This document shows, piece by piece, positions 17,894 through 26,519 of a stretch of DNA of 64,000 nucleotides (position 1 is the first letter of the stretch; each line of letters opens with the position of its first letter). The position numbers were made by a program, and so were the translations under genes. This DNA is from Vibrio algicola (GTDB lineage: Bacteria; Pseudomonadota; Gammaproteobacteria; Enterobacterales; Vibrionaceae). Location: positions 248,001 to 312,000 of the forward strand of contig NZ_CP045700.1 in the NCBI RefSeq assembly GCF_009601765.2, read 5' to 3'. Below the pieces are notes generated by a model that did no database searches, was not told where the DNA came from, and saw only the letters and a list, made by a program, of their open reading frames with translations.

Positions 17894-19222
17894 ATGAAAA
17901 TTTTACACACATCAGATTGGCACCTTGGCCAGAATTTTTTCAGTAAAAGCCGTAAACGTGAACATCAAAAATTTTTGCAATGGTTACTTGAGTTAGTAGA
18001 GAAGCAATCAATTGATACCATTATTGTGGCCGGAGATGTGTTCGATACCGGATCGCCTCCAAGCTATGCACGCGAAATGTACAATCAATTTGTGGTTGAT
18101 GTGCATAAAACGGGTTGTACGTTAGTGGTTTTAGGTGGAAACCATGATTCAGTCTCGATGTTAAATGAATCGAAAGAATTACTCGCATGTTTAAATACTC
18201 ATGTAATAGCCAATAGCAATGAAGATCTCACCAGTCAGGTACTTACCTTAAAAACGCAATCGGGAGAGGTTGGTGCAATATTATGCGCGGTACCATTTGT
18301 TCGACCTAGAGATGTGGTGCAAAGTCTTGCGGGTGAAACCAGCGTGGATAAAAAACAATCACTTGGACACGCGATAAAGCAGCATTACCACCAGTTGTAT
18401 CAATATGCCGAACAAGTTCGAGATTCACTTGATGCACAACTGCCAATTGTCGCCACGGGTCATTTAACCGCAGTTGGTGTCACCGCATCCGAATCCGTTC
18501 GCGATATTTATATTGGCTCTCTTGAAGCTTTTGATGCAGGGGCTTTCCCTCCTGTGGATTATATGGCTTTAGGTCATATCCACCGCCCTCAGATTGTGGC
18601 TAAATCAGAATCTATCCGCTATTGCGGCTCACCGATCCCGTTAAGTTTTGATGAGATAAAAGGCTTTGATGAAATAAAGAGTATCGAGCAAGCAGAGGCT
18701 GGCACTCAGACTAGACAAAGAATTCAAATCGCGAACAAACAAGTGGTGGTTGTGGAATTTGATAATAACCAGAAAAAAATAACACCGACCTCTATTCCTA
18801 TCTTTCAAGCGATGGCGGTCATCAAAGGTGATTTACAACAAATAGAACAACAACTGCAGCAGTTTACACAGGTAAAAGATACCGTATGGCTGTGCATACA
18901 TGTCGAGGTGCAAGATTATTTATCCGATTTACAAGCTCGCATTCAAAGCTTGGTCGAAGGGCTGAATGTAGAAGTGTTGCAACTGCGCCGAACACGCTCC
19001 CAACAAGCAAAAGCATTGACTCAAATGCAAAATGAAACCTTGGCAGAGTTAAGCCCACAAGATGTGTTTGCGAAACGTTTGCAACTGGAGACGTTTGAAA
19101 CCGAGATTGAGCAGCAAAGAAAAGCGAGGATCCTTGACCATTTTAAAGTGGTGTTATCGGAAGTAGAGTTGAAAGATCTGCCCGAAAATGATGCGGTAAT
19201 GCCACAAGGAGACGTTAAATGA
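17894..19222 (+). CDS. sbcD: Exonuclease subunit SbcD (Mre11-type nuclease)
   Basis: Mn-dependent nuclease of the SbcCD complex, which cuts hairpins and protein-blocked DNA ends. The 442-residue protein has the calcineurin-like phosphoesterase motifs in order: HTSDWHLGQ (residues 5-13), VAGDVFDTGSP near 50, GGNHDS near 81, TGHLTAVG near 195 and LGHIHRPQ near 227. The C-terminal third is helical and carries the capping/dimer region. It overlaps sbcC by ATGA. E. coli SbcD is 400 residues; the extra length is in the C-terminal part. Confidence 0.95.
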   Translation: MKILHTSDWHLGQNFFSKSRKREHQKFLQWLLELVEKQSIDTIIVAGDVFDTGSPPSYAREMYNQFVVDVHKTGCTLVVLGGNHDSVSMLNESKELLACLNTHVIANSNEDLTSQVLTLKTQSGEVGAILCAVPFVRPRDVVQSLAGETSVDKKQSLGHAIKQHYHQLYQYAEQVRDSLDAQLPIVATGHLTAVGVTASESVRDIYIGSLEAFDAGAFPPVDYMALGHIHRPQIVAKSESIRYCGSPIPLSFDEIKGFDEIKSIEQAEAGTQTRQRIQIANKQVVVVEFDNNQKKITPTSIPIFQAMAVIKGDLQQIEQQLQQFTQVKDTVWLCIHVEVQDYLSDLQARIQSLVEGLNVEVLQLRRTRSQQAKALTQMQNETLAELSPQDVFAKRLQLETFETEIEQQRKARILDHFKVVLSEVELKDLPENDAVMPQGDVK

Positions 19223-22200
19223 AGATTTTAAGTTTACGTTTTTCAAATTTGAATTCACTTAAAGGTGATTGGAAAATTGATTTTACTCAATCCCCTTTTG
19301 CTGAAAATGGATTATTTGCGATCACAGGTTCAACCGGCGCGGGTAAAACCACTATGTTAGATGCGATTTGTCTTGCCCTTTATCATCAAACCCCTCGCTT
19401 AGGACTGATCTCAACCTCTTCTAATGAAATTATGACGCGCGGAACCGCTGAATGTTTATCAGAAGTGGAGTTTGAAGTTAAAGGGATCGCATATCGCGCT
19501 TTCTGGAGCATGCGTCGCTCGCGAGGTAAAGCGGATGGCAACTTACAATCGGCGGTCGTCGAACTGGCAGAAGTCGCGTCAGGTAAAATTCTCGCCAGTC
19601 AAATAAAGCGAAAAGATAGCGTGATGAAATTATTGACCGGATTAGATTTTTCGCGTTTTACCAAGTCTATGATGTTGTCTCAAGGCCAATTTGCTGCTTT
19701 TTTAAATGCAAAAGAATCGGAGCGAGCGGAATTACTTGAAGAATTAACCGGCACTGAGATTTACGGTGATATTTCAGAAAAAGTTCATGAACACTTTACT
19801 GCTGCCAAGCAACAGCTTAGTGAGCTTGAATCTCAGGCCAAAGGTGTACAGCTGTTAACTGAGGAACAAATTAGCCATTTAACGCTTGAGGGTGAGCAAT
19901 TATCTAATCAAATAAATCTAGATAAAAAGCAGCTACAGGAATGGCAACAGCATCTGCAATGGTGGCAACAACACGATAAATTGCAGCAAGCAAAACTCAA
20001 CGCTGAAAATGCGATGACGGATGCTTTAACGGCCAAACAATTGGCTCAAACCGAATTGTCATTATTAGCCAACAGCGAACCGGCAGAAAAACTGCGAATG
20101 CCATTTCAATTATGGCAAGAATCAAGACAGCATAAAATACAGACTGACCAACAGTTAGCGAGCAAGAAGAAACAGCACCTTGAGCAAGAGGTTTCGCAGC
20201 TTAACGCTCAACAACAAGCCGAACAGGTTAATAGCCAACTGCAATCGCTTAAGCAACAACATCAAGACTTATTGACCTTAGTGGATGAAAAAGTTCAGCC
20301 TCTAGATAATGAAATAATGCATGCTCAAACACAGCAAAAAGAACAGCAAAATCTACTGAGTCAACAAGCATTGCAATTATCAGAGACTAAAAAACAGGCA
20401 CAAAAGCTAGAACAACAACAGCAAAATACTCAACAACAATGCCAAGTGAGCCAAACTTATTTGCATCAGCATGCTAACGATCAAGCCATCGCACAATATA
20501 TACATGCTTGGCAATTACAAGTTGGGCATATTGCGCAAAATGATCACAAAATGGCCACGTTAACTCAGAAGATAAACACCGAGCAAGACCAACAATTGCA
20601 GCTGAAGCAAAGGTGCGCTCAAGTAGAAATGCAATTGAACCAACAACAAACGGATGTGCATGGTAAAAATGCATTATATCAAGCCGCGCTTCAAGAGTGG
20701 CAAATTGAAACCGAGAATAAACATGATGAGCAGGATAAACTGCAGCAACTTGAAGCTCAATTAACGTTAAAATCACAACAGCAGCAGCAGGTTTTTCAGT
20801 TGAATGTGATCCAGCAATCATGGCTAAAATTATCGGCCCAAAATCAAGCTATCGCACCTCGTTTAACTGAGCAGGGTACCCAATTAGATCAACTTACCGA
20901 ACAATGCACGACGCTGCGTGAAAGCTATAAAACCAAAGATGATTTAATTAAAAGTTATACTCAACTCATCGACCAAGATACCCATTTTTCTGACTATCGA
21001 GCTCAATTGTCACAAGGAAAAGCGTGTCCACTTTGTGGTGGATTAGATCACCCTTTAATACAATCGGGTCAAGCTTTGTCTCGCTCACAATTGAGCATTA
21101 ACAAAGAACAAGCAGAGCAGGAAAAACAACAGATTGAATCACAGGGAATATTGGCGCGAACACAATTAGATTCGGTGCGCAGACACATCGATGAATTGAG
21201 CAAACAGCAAGCTCAATCGGCGCAAGACATCGCCGATCTGGAACAGCAATGGGTTGAGAAAATAAACCGTGCGTGCGTGGGGTTAGATTCGCTATTATCG
21301 GAAATTAATCAGCCTGAAAAAATAAAACAATTAGAGCACCAGTTACCGCGCGAGATTGATGATTTAATGCATCGTATTCACCAATACAAAAAAATTGAGA
21401 AACAGGTATCGACGAGCAAAGAAGCGTTGGTGTCGAGTGAACGATTATTGGAACGATCGCAGTCTGATGTTGCCACTCTGAAACTGCAACAGCAAACACA
21501 ACAATCACAGATTGAAGATTCAGTATTACAAAAGCAAAATTTGGCGAGCGAAAGCAGTAACATTTATCAGGCGTTATGCCGTCAATGGCAGGCGTTGGGG
21601 TATGCACTACCGCAAGCTGAGGCGGGTGAAAGTACGGTGCCGCATAGCGTGATGGCAGATTGGCTGTCAGATAAACAACAAGCTGCCCAGCAATGGCAAA
21701 AACACCATGAAACAAATACTGATCTGCAAAATCAATTGGTTCGTTTGCAAGAACAAATATCGAACGCTGCGAGTACGTTGCAAGACAAACAAGTGACGGT
21801 CGATAAAATGCAGCATACTCAATTAGAGGCGAGCAATAAACTGGATCATTTACGCCTACAAAGGCGCGCTGTGTTCGATGATAAACTTGTCATGGATGAA
21901 AAGCGACATAGCCAAATAGCACTCGAACAGGCAGAAAAGCAGTGTCACCAAGCGCAGAGGCTATTTCAGCAATTGAATACGCAACAACAGACGTTATCAG
22001 CCGAAATAGATACCATCGCGCAACAATTACAACAGTTAGAGAGCCGATACCAACAAAGAGAGTCAGAGTGGCAGCAGCAGTTACAACAAAGTCCATTTGA
22101 CACTCAGCAACAATTTGAGGCGGCATTATTAACGACCGAAGATCGGAAAAAATTGTTGGTATTACAAAAAGATATCACCAATCGTATTGAGCGCCAAACG

Positions 22201-23022
22201 GCCTTAGTTGACAATGCCACCTCGCAGTATCAGCAGATCATGCAACTTGAACAAGCCAAGCAATGGTTATCCGTTAGCCCGAATAGTGTCGAACAGAATA
22301 TCCAGTCTTTAAGTGATAATATCGAACAAAAATCTCACCGAGCAGGTCAAGTTGAGCATGAGATCGAGTCAGATGTGCAGCGCCGAGCAGGGCAGCAATC
22401 TTTGTTTGAAAAAATTGAATCGATGCGCTCAACGTATGATGACTGGCAATATTTACATTCCCTCATCGGTTCTAAAAGTGGCGATAAGTTTAGGAAATTT
22501 GCTCAAGGCTTAACCCTCGATAATTTGGTGTATCTGGCGAATAAACAGCTAAACCGTTTGCATGGACGTTATTTATTGCAACGTTCAGGCTTGGCGATGG
22601 CAGAGGAGGCAACGAGTTCTAACTTATTATCGATAGAGGGATTGGCCCTTTCTGTGGTGGATACTTGGCAAGGGGATACGATTCGAGACACCAAAACCTT
22701 ATCTGGAGGGGAGAGCTTTTTAGTCAGTTTAGCCTTGGCATTAGCCTTGTCGGATCTGGTCAGCCATAAAACCAGTATCGATTCGTTATTTTTAGATGAA
22801 GGTTTTGGCACATTAGATGCTGACACTTTAGATATGGCGTTAAATGCATTAGATAACTTAAATGCCTCGGGTAAAATGATTGGTGTGATCAGCCATATTG
22901 ATGCAATGAAAGAGCGGATCCCAGTTCAAATCAAAGTACATAAGAAAAGTGGTTTAGGGATCAGTGAGCTTGATCAAAACTATCGACATCACACTCAAAC
23001 TCAAGACAAGGAAATGGCATGA
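19219..23022 (+). CDS. sbcC: Exonuclease subunit SbcC (Rad50-type ATPase)
   Basis: SMC-like ATPase partner of SbcD. The 1267-residue protein has a Walker A GSTGAGKTT near residue 37, Q-loop LSQGQFAAFL near 155, two very long coiled coils rich in Gln (about 190-590 and 620-1060), a zinc-hook CPLCGG at 603-608 between them, the ABC signature LSGGESFLVSLALALA near 1170, and Walker B SLFLDEGFGTLD near 1195. Size is somewhat above E. coli SbcC (1048). The extreme glutamine richness (CAA/CAG runs) is a feature of Vibrio homologues. Overlaps both neighbours by four bases, so the three genes form one transcript. Confidence 0.96.
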   Translation: MKILSLRFSNLNSLKGDWKIDFTQSPFAENGLFAITGSTGAGKTTMLDAICLALYHQTPRLGLISTSSNEIMTRGTAECLSEVEFEVKGIAYRAFWSMRRSRGKADGNLQSAVVELAEVASGKILASQIKRKDSVMKLLTGLDFSRFTKSMMLSQGQFAAFLNAKESERAELLEELTGTEIYGDISEKVHEHFTAAKQQLSELESQAKGVQLLTEEQISHLTLEGEQLSNQINLDKKQLQEWQQHLQWWQQHDKLQQAKLNAENAMTDALTAKQLAQTELSLLANSEPAEKLRMPFQLWQESRQHKIQTDQQLASKKKQHLEQEVSQLNAQQQAEQVNSQLQSLKQQHQDLLTLVDEKVQPLDNEIMHAQTQQKEQQNLLSQQALQLSETKKQAQKLEQQQQNTQQQCQVSQTYLHQHANDQAIAQYIHAWQLQVGHIAQNDHKMATLTQKINTEQDQQLQLKQRCAQVEMQLNQQQTDVHGKNALYQAALQEWQIETENKHDEQDKLQQLEAQLTLKSQQQQQVFQLNVIQQSWLKLSAQNQAIAPRLTEQGTQLDQLTEQCTTLRESYKTKDDLIKSYTQLIDQDTHFSDYRAQLSQGKACPLCGGLDHPLIQSGQALSRSQLSINKEQAEQEKQQIESQGILARTQLDSVRRHIDELSKQQAQSAQDIADLEQQWVEKINRACVGLDSLLSEINQPEKIKQLEHQLPREIDDLMHRIHQYKKIEKQVSTSKEALVSSERLLERSQSDVATLKLQQQTQQSQIEDSVLQKQNLASESSNIYQALCRQWQALGYALPQAEAGESTVPHSVMADWLSDKQQAAQQWQKHHETNTDLQNQLVRLQEQISNAASTLQDKQVTVDKMQHTQLEASNKLDHLRLQRRAVFDDKLVMDEKRHSQIALEQAEKQCHQAQRLFQQLNTQQQTLSAEIDTIAQQLQQLESRYQQRESEWQQQLQQSPFDTQQQFEAALLTTEDRKKLLVLQKDITNRIERQTALVDNATSQYQQIMQLEQAKQWLSVSPNSVEQNIQSLSDNIEQKSHRAGQVEHEIESDVQRRAGQQSLFEKIESMRSTYDDWQYLHSLIGSKSGDKFRKFAQGLTLDNLVYLANKQLNRLHGRYLLQRSGLAMAEEATSSNLLSIEGLALSVVDTWQGDTIRDTKTLSGGESFLVSLALALALSDLVSHKTSIDSLFLDEGFGTLDADTLDMALNALDNLNASGKMIGVISHIDAMKERIPVQIKVHKKSGLGISELDQNYRHHTQTQDKEMA

Positions 23023-23633
23023 ACAATATTATTGTCGATGGAAAGAAAATAAAACCGTCCAAAGTGGTTTGTGTCGGGCGCAATTATGCCGAGCATATCA
23101 AAGAGCTTAATAATGTGATGCCAGATGAAATGGTGGTCTTCAATAAGCCTAATTCTGCCATTAGCGCAACCTTAACTTCATTTCATCAAGAGCCGTTGCA
23201 TTATGAAGGTGAAATCTGCTTTGTGATAAAAAGTAAAAAAATTCATGCGGTTGGATTTGGCTTGGACTTAACCAAGCGCCAATTACAATCAAAGTTGAAA
23301 GGGAAACAACTGCCATGGGAAAGAGCAAAAGCATTTAATGGTGCGGCAGTACTCAGTCAGTTTGTTTCGATCTGTAATGGAGATTGGCAAGGCTTATCTT
23401 TAGAGTTATTAATTAATGGCGTTAAGGTACAAGCCGGTGGCGTGAATCAAATGCTCTATACTCCGGATCATATTGTGCAAGAAGTATTAAGCTACAGTAA
23501 GCTTGAAAATGGCGATGTGATCATGACGGGTACGCCAAGTGGTGTAGGGGTAGTACATCAAGGTGATATTTTCACTGGCCGTATTAAGCAATATGAACAT
23601 GTGCTTTTAGAGGCGCAATGGGTTGCGGAATAA
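23019..23633 (+). CDS. Fumarylacetoacetate hydrolase family protein
   Basis: A 204-residue FAH-fold enzyme. It has the opening KPSKVVCVGRNYAEHIKEL, the metal-binding YEGEICFVIKS near residue 65 and later LDLTKRQLQ, with the second Gly-rich GDVIMTGTPSGVG near residue 166. Members hydrolyse or decarboxylate acylpyruvates (fumarylpyruvate, oxaloacetate tautomers); the actual substrate cannot be told from sequence. The start overlaps the sbcC stop, so it is transcribed with sbcDC, an unexpected partnership that probably reflects position, not shared function. Confidence 0.9.
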   Translation: MNNIIVDGKKIKPSKVVCVGRNYAEHIKELNNVMPDEMVVFNKPNSAISATLTSFHQEPLHYEGEICFVIKSKKIHAVGFGLDLTKRQLQSKLKGKQLPWERAKAFNGAAVLSQFVSICNGDWQGLSLELLINGVKVQAGGVNQMLYTPDHIVQEVLSYSKLENGDVIMTGTPSGVGVVHQGDIFTGRIKQYEHVLLEAQWVAE

Positions 23634-23907
23634 TAGTGACAGAAAGAGTCTAAAAAACTTATCGACAGTATTTGTTAATGAAATGTACTCTGGTTCATTA
23701 TTGATTCTCATAATCTTAAGGTTTCAATCTATCACTTTGATTTTATGCATTAAATTTAATTATGTTAAATATCAAACATTCTGGCATTGTTATTAGGTTG
23801 TAAATTAGAAAAACTAATGTGAAAATGTGGTTTTTCTCATTATGACTTATGCGAAATTGTTCGTATTATCGCCATATATTAATAAGTTAATAAGAGTGAG
23901 AAGCCAG

Positions 23908-24096
23908 ATGACACAAGCAATTTTAGATACTGTTGCCACACCATCAATGGACCAAAAAGCCTACTCGGTTAGCTTCAAAGGATTGATTCAGCATTTTTCA
24001 GATGTACTATTTGGCAAAAGCCAAGTAACGAATGCCGTCACTAATGATACGTCAGCGTTATCTGAACATTTGCGCAAGGATCTTGGGTTGTACTAA
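23908..24096 (+). CDS. Small protein, unknown function
   Basis: A 62-residue hydrophilic protein beginning MTQAILDT and ending SEHLRKDLGLY. The C-terminal (L)RKDLG(L) helix recalls the ends of some DUF1127-like small proteins, but the arginine-rich middle of that family is missing, so I do not assign it. It has its own terminator directly downstream and about 270 bp of upstream sequence, so it is a monocistronic gene. An in-frame ATG 27 codons upstream exists; the shorter start is preferred for composition. Confidence 0.6.
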   Translation: MTQAILDTVATPSMDQKAYSVSFKGLIQHFSDVLFGKSQVTNAVTNDTSALSEHLRKDLGLY

Positions 24097-24130
24097 CCCA
24101 TTAGATTTCAACATTGCTTTATGAATACGA

Positions 24131-24156
24131 AAACCAGCCTAGTGCTGGTTTTTTTA
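24131..24156 (+). terminator. Terminator after the 62-residue protein gene
   Basis: Eight-bp stem AAACCAGC/GCTGGTTT with a five-base loop and eight T. Confidence 0.88.
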
Positions 24157-24360
24157 TGCCCGTATATAAAACGGGAGTATTATTATTTTAATCGAGGGCT
24201 GAGAGCTAATGTCATGATTTTGTCAAAGAAATAGTCAATAAATGTGATAGCTGGGGGTTTGCAATAATTTTTGATAATAAAAAAGTATGAATTTAATTTT
24301 TTATAATCTAAACTTTAATAGTATAAAAATTAAATTGGTTATCTACCGATAGGATGAGGT

Positions 24361-25068
24361 ATGTTGGAAAAATTCAGTTGCAATCATATAGTTTTAGTGA
24401 GTAAAAATGAAAGTTTATTCCCTATTTTAAATGAGGTTTTCCAGCGACTGTCTCCAAGACCAGATAAATTTTATTACGAAAAAAACTTTAATTTTTTAGA
24501 TAAAAAACAACATCATAATAAGTTGGTTATTATAGATTTTAATACAATTAAAATTCCGACAAATTTCTCTCCTACAGGTACGAGACAAAGCTACAAGTGT
24601 CTTGCTATCAATACTAAGCTGACTTTTGACTTAGCTAAGCGCTTTCTAACCCTAGGTTATGTTGGTGTGATAGACCAACCAATGCTTATGGAGCAACTCC
24701 CTAAAGCTGTCCGTTCAATTCTAAATGGCGAGTATTGGTATTCTCGCATTGTACTTTGTTCTGTGATTAAACCTGAAAATCATAAAGAAATGGATTTAGA
24801 TGATGTACTTAATAAATTATCTCAAGAATACGATTTAACATTAAAAGAAACTAATACTTGTAAGTTTATGCTGGAAGGATTGACTAATAGTCAGATAGCG
24901 GAAGAAAATCATGTCAGTATTAATACTATAAAAACGCATAGTTTAAATGTTTTCAACAAACTGCAAATACATTCAAGAAAAGAGTTAATAAACTTTGTAA
25001 CTGATAAATTTGAGAATAACATCTCACCTGAAAATCACCCGCTCAATCAGATTAAATCACCCGTTTAG
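24361..25068 (+). CDS. LuxR-family regulator of the CsgD/VpsT type, adjacent to pilus genes
   Basis: A 235-residue relative of the curli regulator upstream. The N-terminal receiver-like domain has no clear phospho-acceptor pocket; the C-terminal helix-turn-helix is LTNSQIAEENHVSINTIKTHSLNVFNKL near residues 175-205. Residues 126-129 read WYSR, close to the c-di-GMP-binding W[F/L/T][T/S]R of VpsT but with Tyr in the second place. ATAGGATGAGGT precedes the ATG. It lies about 90 bp upstream of the pilin gene in the same direction, so it probably controls the chaperone-usher pilus. AT-rich, like the pilus genes. Confidence 0.85.
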   Translation: MLEKFSCNHIVLVSKNESLFPILNEVFQRLSPRPDKFYYEKNFNFLDKKQHHNKLVIIDFNTIKIPTNFSPTGTRQSYKCLAINTKLTFDLAKRFLTLGYVGVIDQPMLMEQLPKAVRSILNGEYWYSRIVLCSVIKPENHKEMDLDDVLNKLSQEYDLTLKETNTCKFMLEGLTNSQIAEENHVSINTIKTHSLNVFNKLQIHSRKELINFVTDKFENNISPENHPLNQIKSPV

Positions 25069-25157
25069 GATGAGGCAGGTATCTTCGTAACTGACTAGTA
25101 TTTGATTGCTGGCCGAGTCTGGCATTTAAAAACAATATATTTTACGAGGGATTGACA

Positions 25158-25748
25158 ATGAAAATGAAATTACTAGCGGCTTCTGCTGCACTCGCTTTTG
25201 CTCCAACTTTTGCAAACGCGGCGATTGATTTAAATGCTAGTGATACTGTTAGCTTTAATCTTAGCGGTGTCATTGAAGAGTATTGTGTGATGGAAGTGGT
25301 TGATGATAACGCAGGTGTGCTACAGTTAGAAAATTCGGTATTAAATAACTTTGGTTCAGTCAAAGTATGGTGTAACAATGGTACTGGTTTTGCTGATGTT
25401 AACGTAACTTCAGCTAACTCTGGTAAGTTAGTTGGCGGTACGTATGGAGAAGAAATTACTTATTCATTTCGTTTCCATGAAAATGATCACCCTCTAACTA
25501 CATCAGCTAATGACTATTTAATACATCGTGCTGGTAAACCGCATATTCTATTAACACAAACATCAAATATTGTTACAGAAATCTGGACTAAGAAAAATGC
25601 CGCGGGTACTCATACTTTAACTGAGCTTGCAGCAGCGCCACCTATTAAACAACTTTACCTTCAAACTGAAGATGTAATGGCGACTACAGTTGCTGATACA
25701 TATGCAGATGTTTTAACTCTAAAAATCGGTCCTGTAGGCTCATTATAA
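25158..25748 (+). CDS. Chaperone-usher pilus major subunit (archaic / spore-coat-U type)
   Basis: A 196-residue secreted pilin. Residues 1-22 are a signal peptide (cleavage after ANA). The mature part has two cysteines in EEYCVMEV and VWCNNGTGF, about 30 residues apart, like the disulfide of archaic (CsuA/B-type) pilins, and ends with the donor-strand-like ADTYADVLTLKIG, resembling the Y-x-D-x-(V/L)-T-V end of spore-coat-U domains. The ATG follows a GAGGGA; a TTG two codons earlier is ignored. First structural gene of a pilin-chaperone-usher-tip cluster. Confidence 0.82.
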   Translation: MKMKLLAASAALAFAPTFANAAIDLNASDTVSFNLSGVIEEYCVMEVVDDNAGVLQLENSVLNNFGSVKVWCNNGTGFADVNVTSANSGKLVGGTYGEEITYSFRFHENDHPLTTSANDYLIHRAGKPHILLTQTSNIVTEIWTKKNAAGTHTLTELAAAPPIKQLYLQTEDVMATTVADTYADVLTLKIGPVGSL

Positions 25749-25820
25749 TTGATAATTTGATTGCAGGATAGTTTAAGCGAACCATATTTGTGGTTCGCTT
25801 CTTTTACAAGGATGGTTTTT

Positions 25821-26519
25821 ATGAAGCAGATTTTGATGCTTATTGTTTGTATTTTAGTATCAAGTAATAGCTATGCTTTTCGGGTTGAGCCTTTTTTACA
25901 AGCAATGGAACCGCTAGGAAAAAAAGCATCAGCGACGTTTAAAGTGATCAATGATTCAGATAAACCTCTTCCTATAGAGACGGAGATATTACGTGCTCAT
26001 GTGAATGAACAGGGCAAGGAAGTCACACAACCTGATGATAGTTTTTTTCTTATACCTCCCCAAACAATGATACCGCCTCAATCGTCACAAGTTTTTCGAC
26101 TCAAATATATCGGTGAGCCTATTCTTTCTCAAACCGAAGCTTATCGTTTGGTTTTTAAGCAATTATCCCTTGATGAAAATCAGGGGAAATCAGGCGTTCA
26201 ACTTCTTTTTCATTTCAATGTTTTACTTTTAGTCTCACCTAAAGACGCTAAATCGAATTTAATTACCAATATAGCGGATCACAAAGATAAAAAATCAATT
26301 GATGTTAAATTGAAAAATGAAGGTAATAAGTATGTTGACCTCTCTAAATTAAATATGAACGTTGTAGGAAGCGAAGGGGAAAATACCCTTAAATGGTTCC
26401 AATATTCACCTATCACTGGTTTTCAAATATTATTACCTCAACGTGAGAGGCAGTTTGTTATTGAATCTGGGGATATCCCGAATGTAGGGACCGTTAAGAC
26501 TGTCGATTTTAGTGAATAA
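25821..26519 (+). CDS. Periplasmic pilus chaperone
   Basis: A 232-residue PapD-like chaperone with a signal peptide (SSNSYA/F). The first Ig domain has FRVEPFLQAMEPLGKKASATFKVIND and, near residue 80, PPQTMIPPQSSQVFRLKYIG, the subunit-binding edge; the second domain is shorter. The layout fits archaic (CsuC-like) chaperones better than the classical FGS type. AAGGATGG stands before the ATG. It captures pilin subunits in the periplasm for delivery to the usher that follows. The usher start lies inside its last codons. Confidence 0.85.
   Translation: MKQILMLIVCILVSSNSYAFRVEPFLQAMEPLGKKASATFKVINDSDKPLPIETEILRAHVNEQGKEVTQPDDSFFLIPPQTMIPPQSSQVFRLKYIGEPILSQTEAYRLVFKQLSLDENQGKSGVQLLFHFNVLLLVSPKDAKSNLITNIADHKDKKSIDVKLKNEGNKYVDLSKLNMNVVGSEGENTLKWFQYSPITGFQILLPQRERQFVIESGDIPNVGTVKTVDFSE

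Noticed and set aside
20474..22826. Several long open frames on the minus strand inside sbcC
   Set aside because: Shadows caused by the Gln/CAA-rich coiled-coil coding sequence; no starts with ribosome sites and no domain resemblance.
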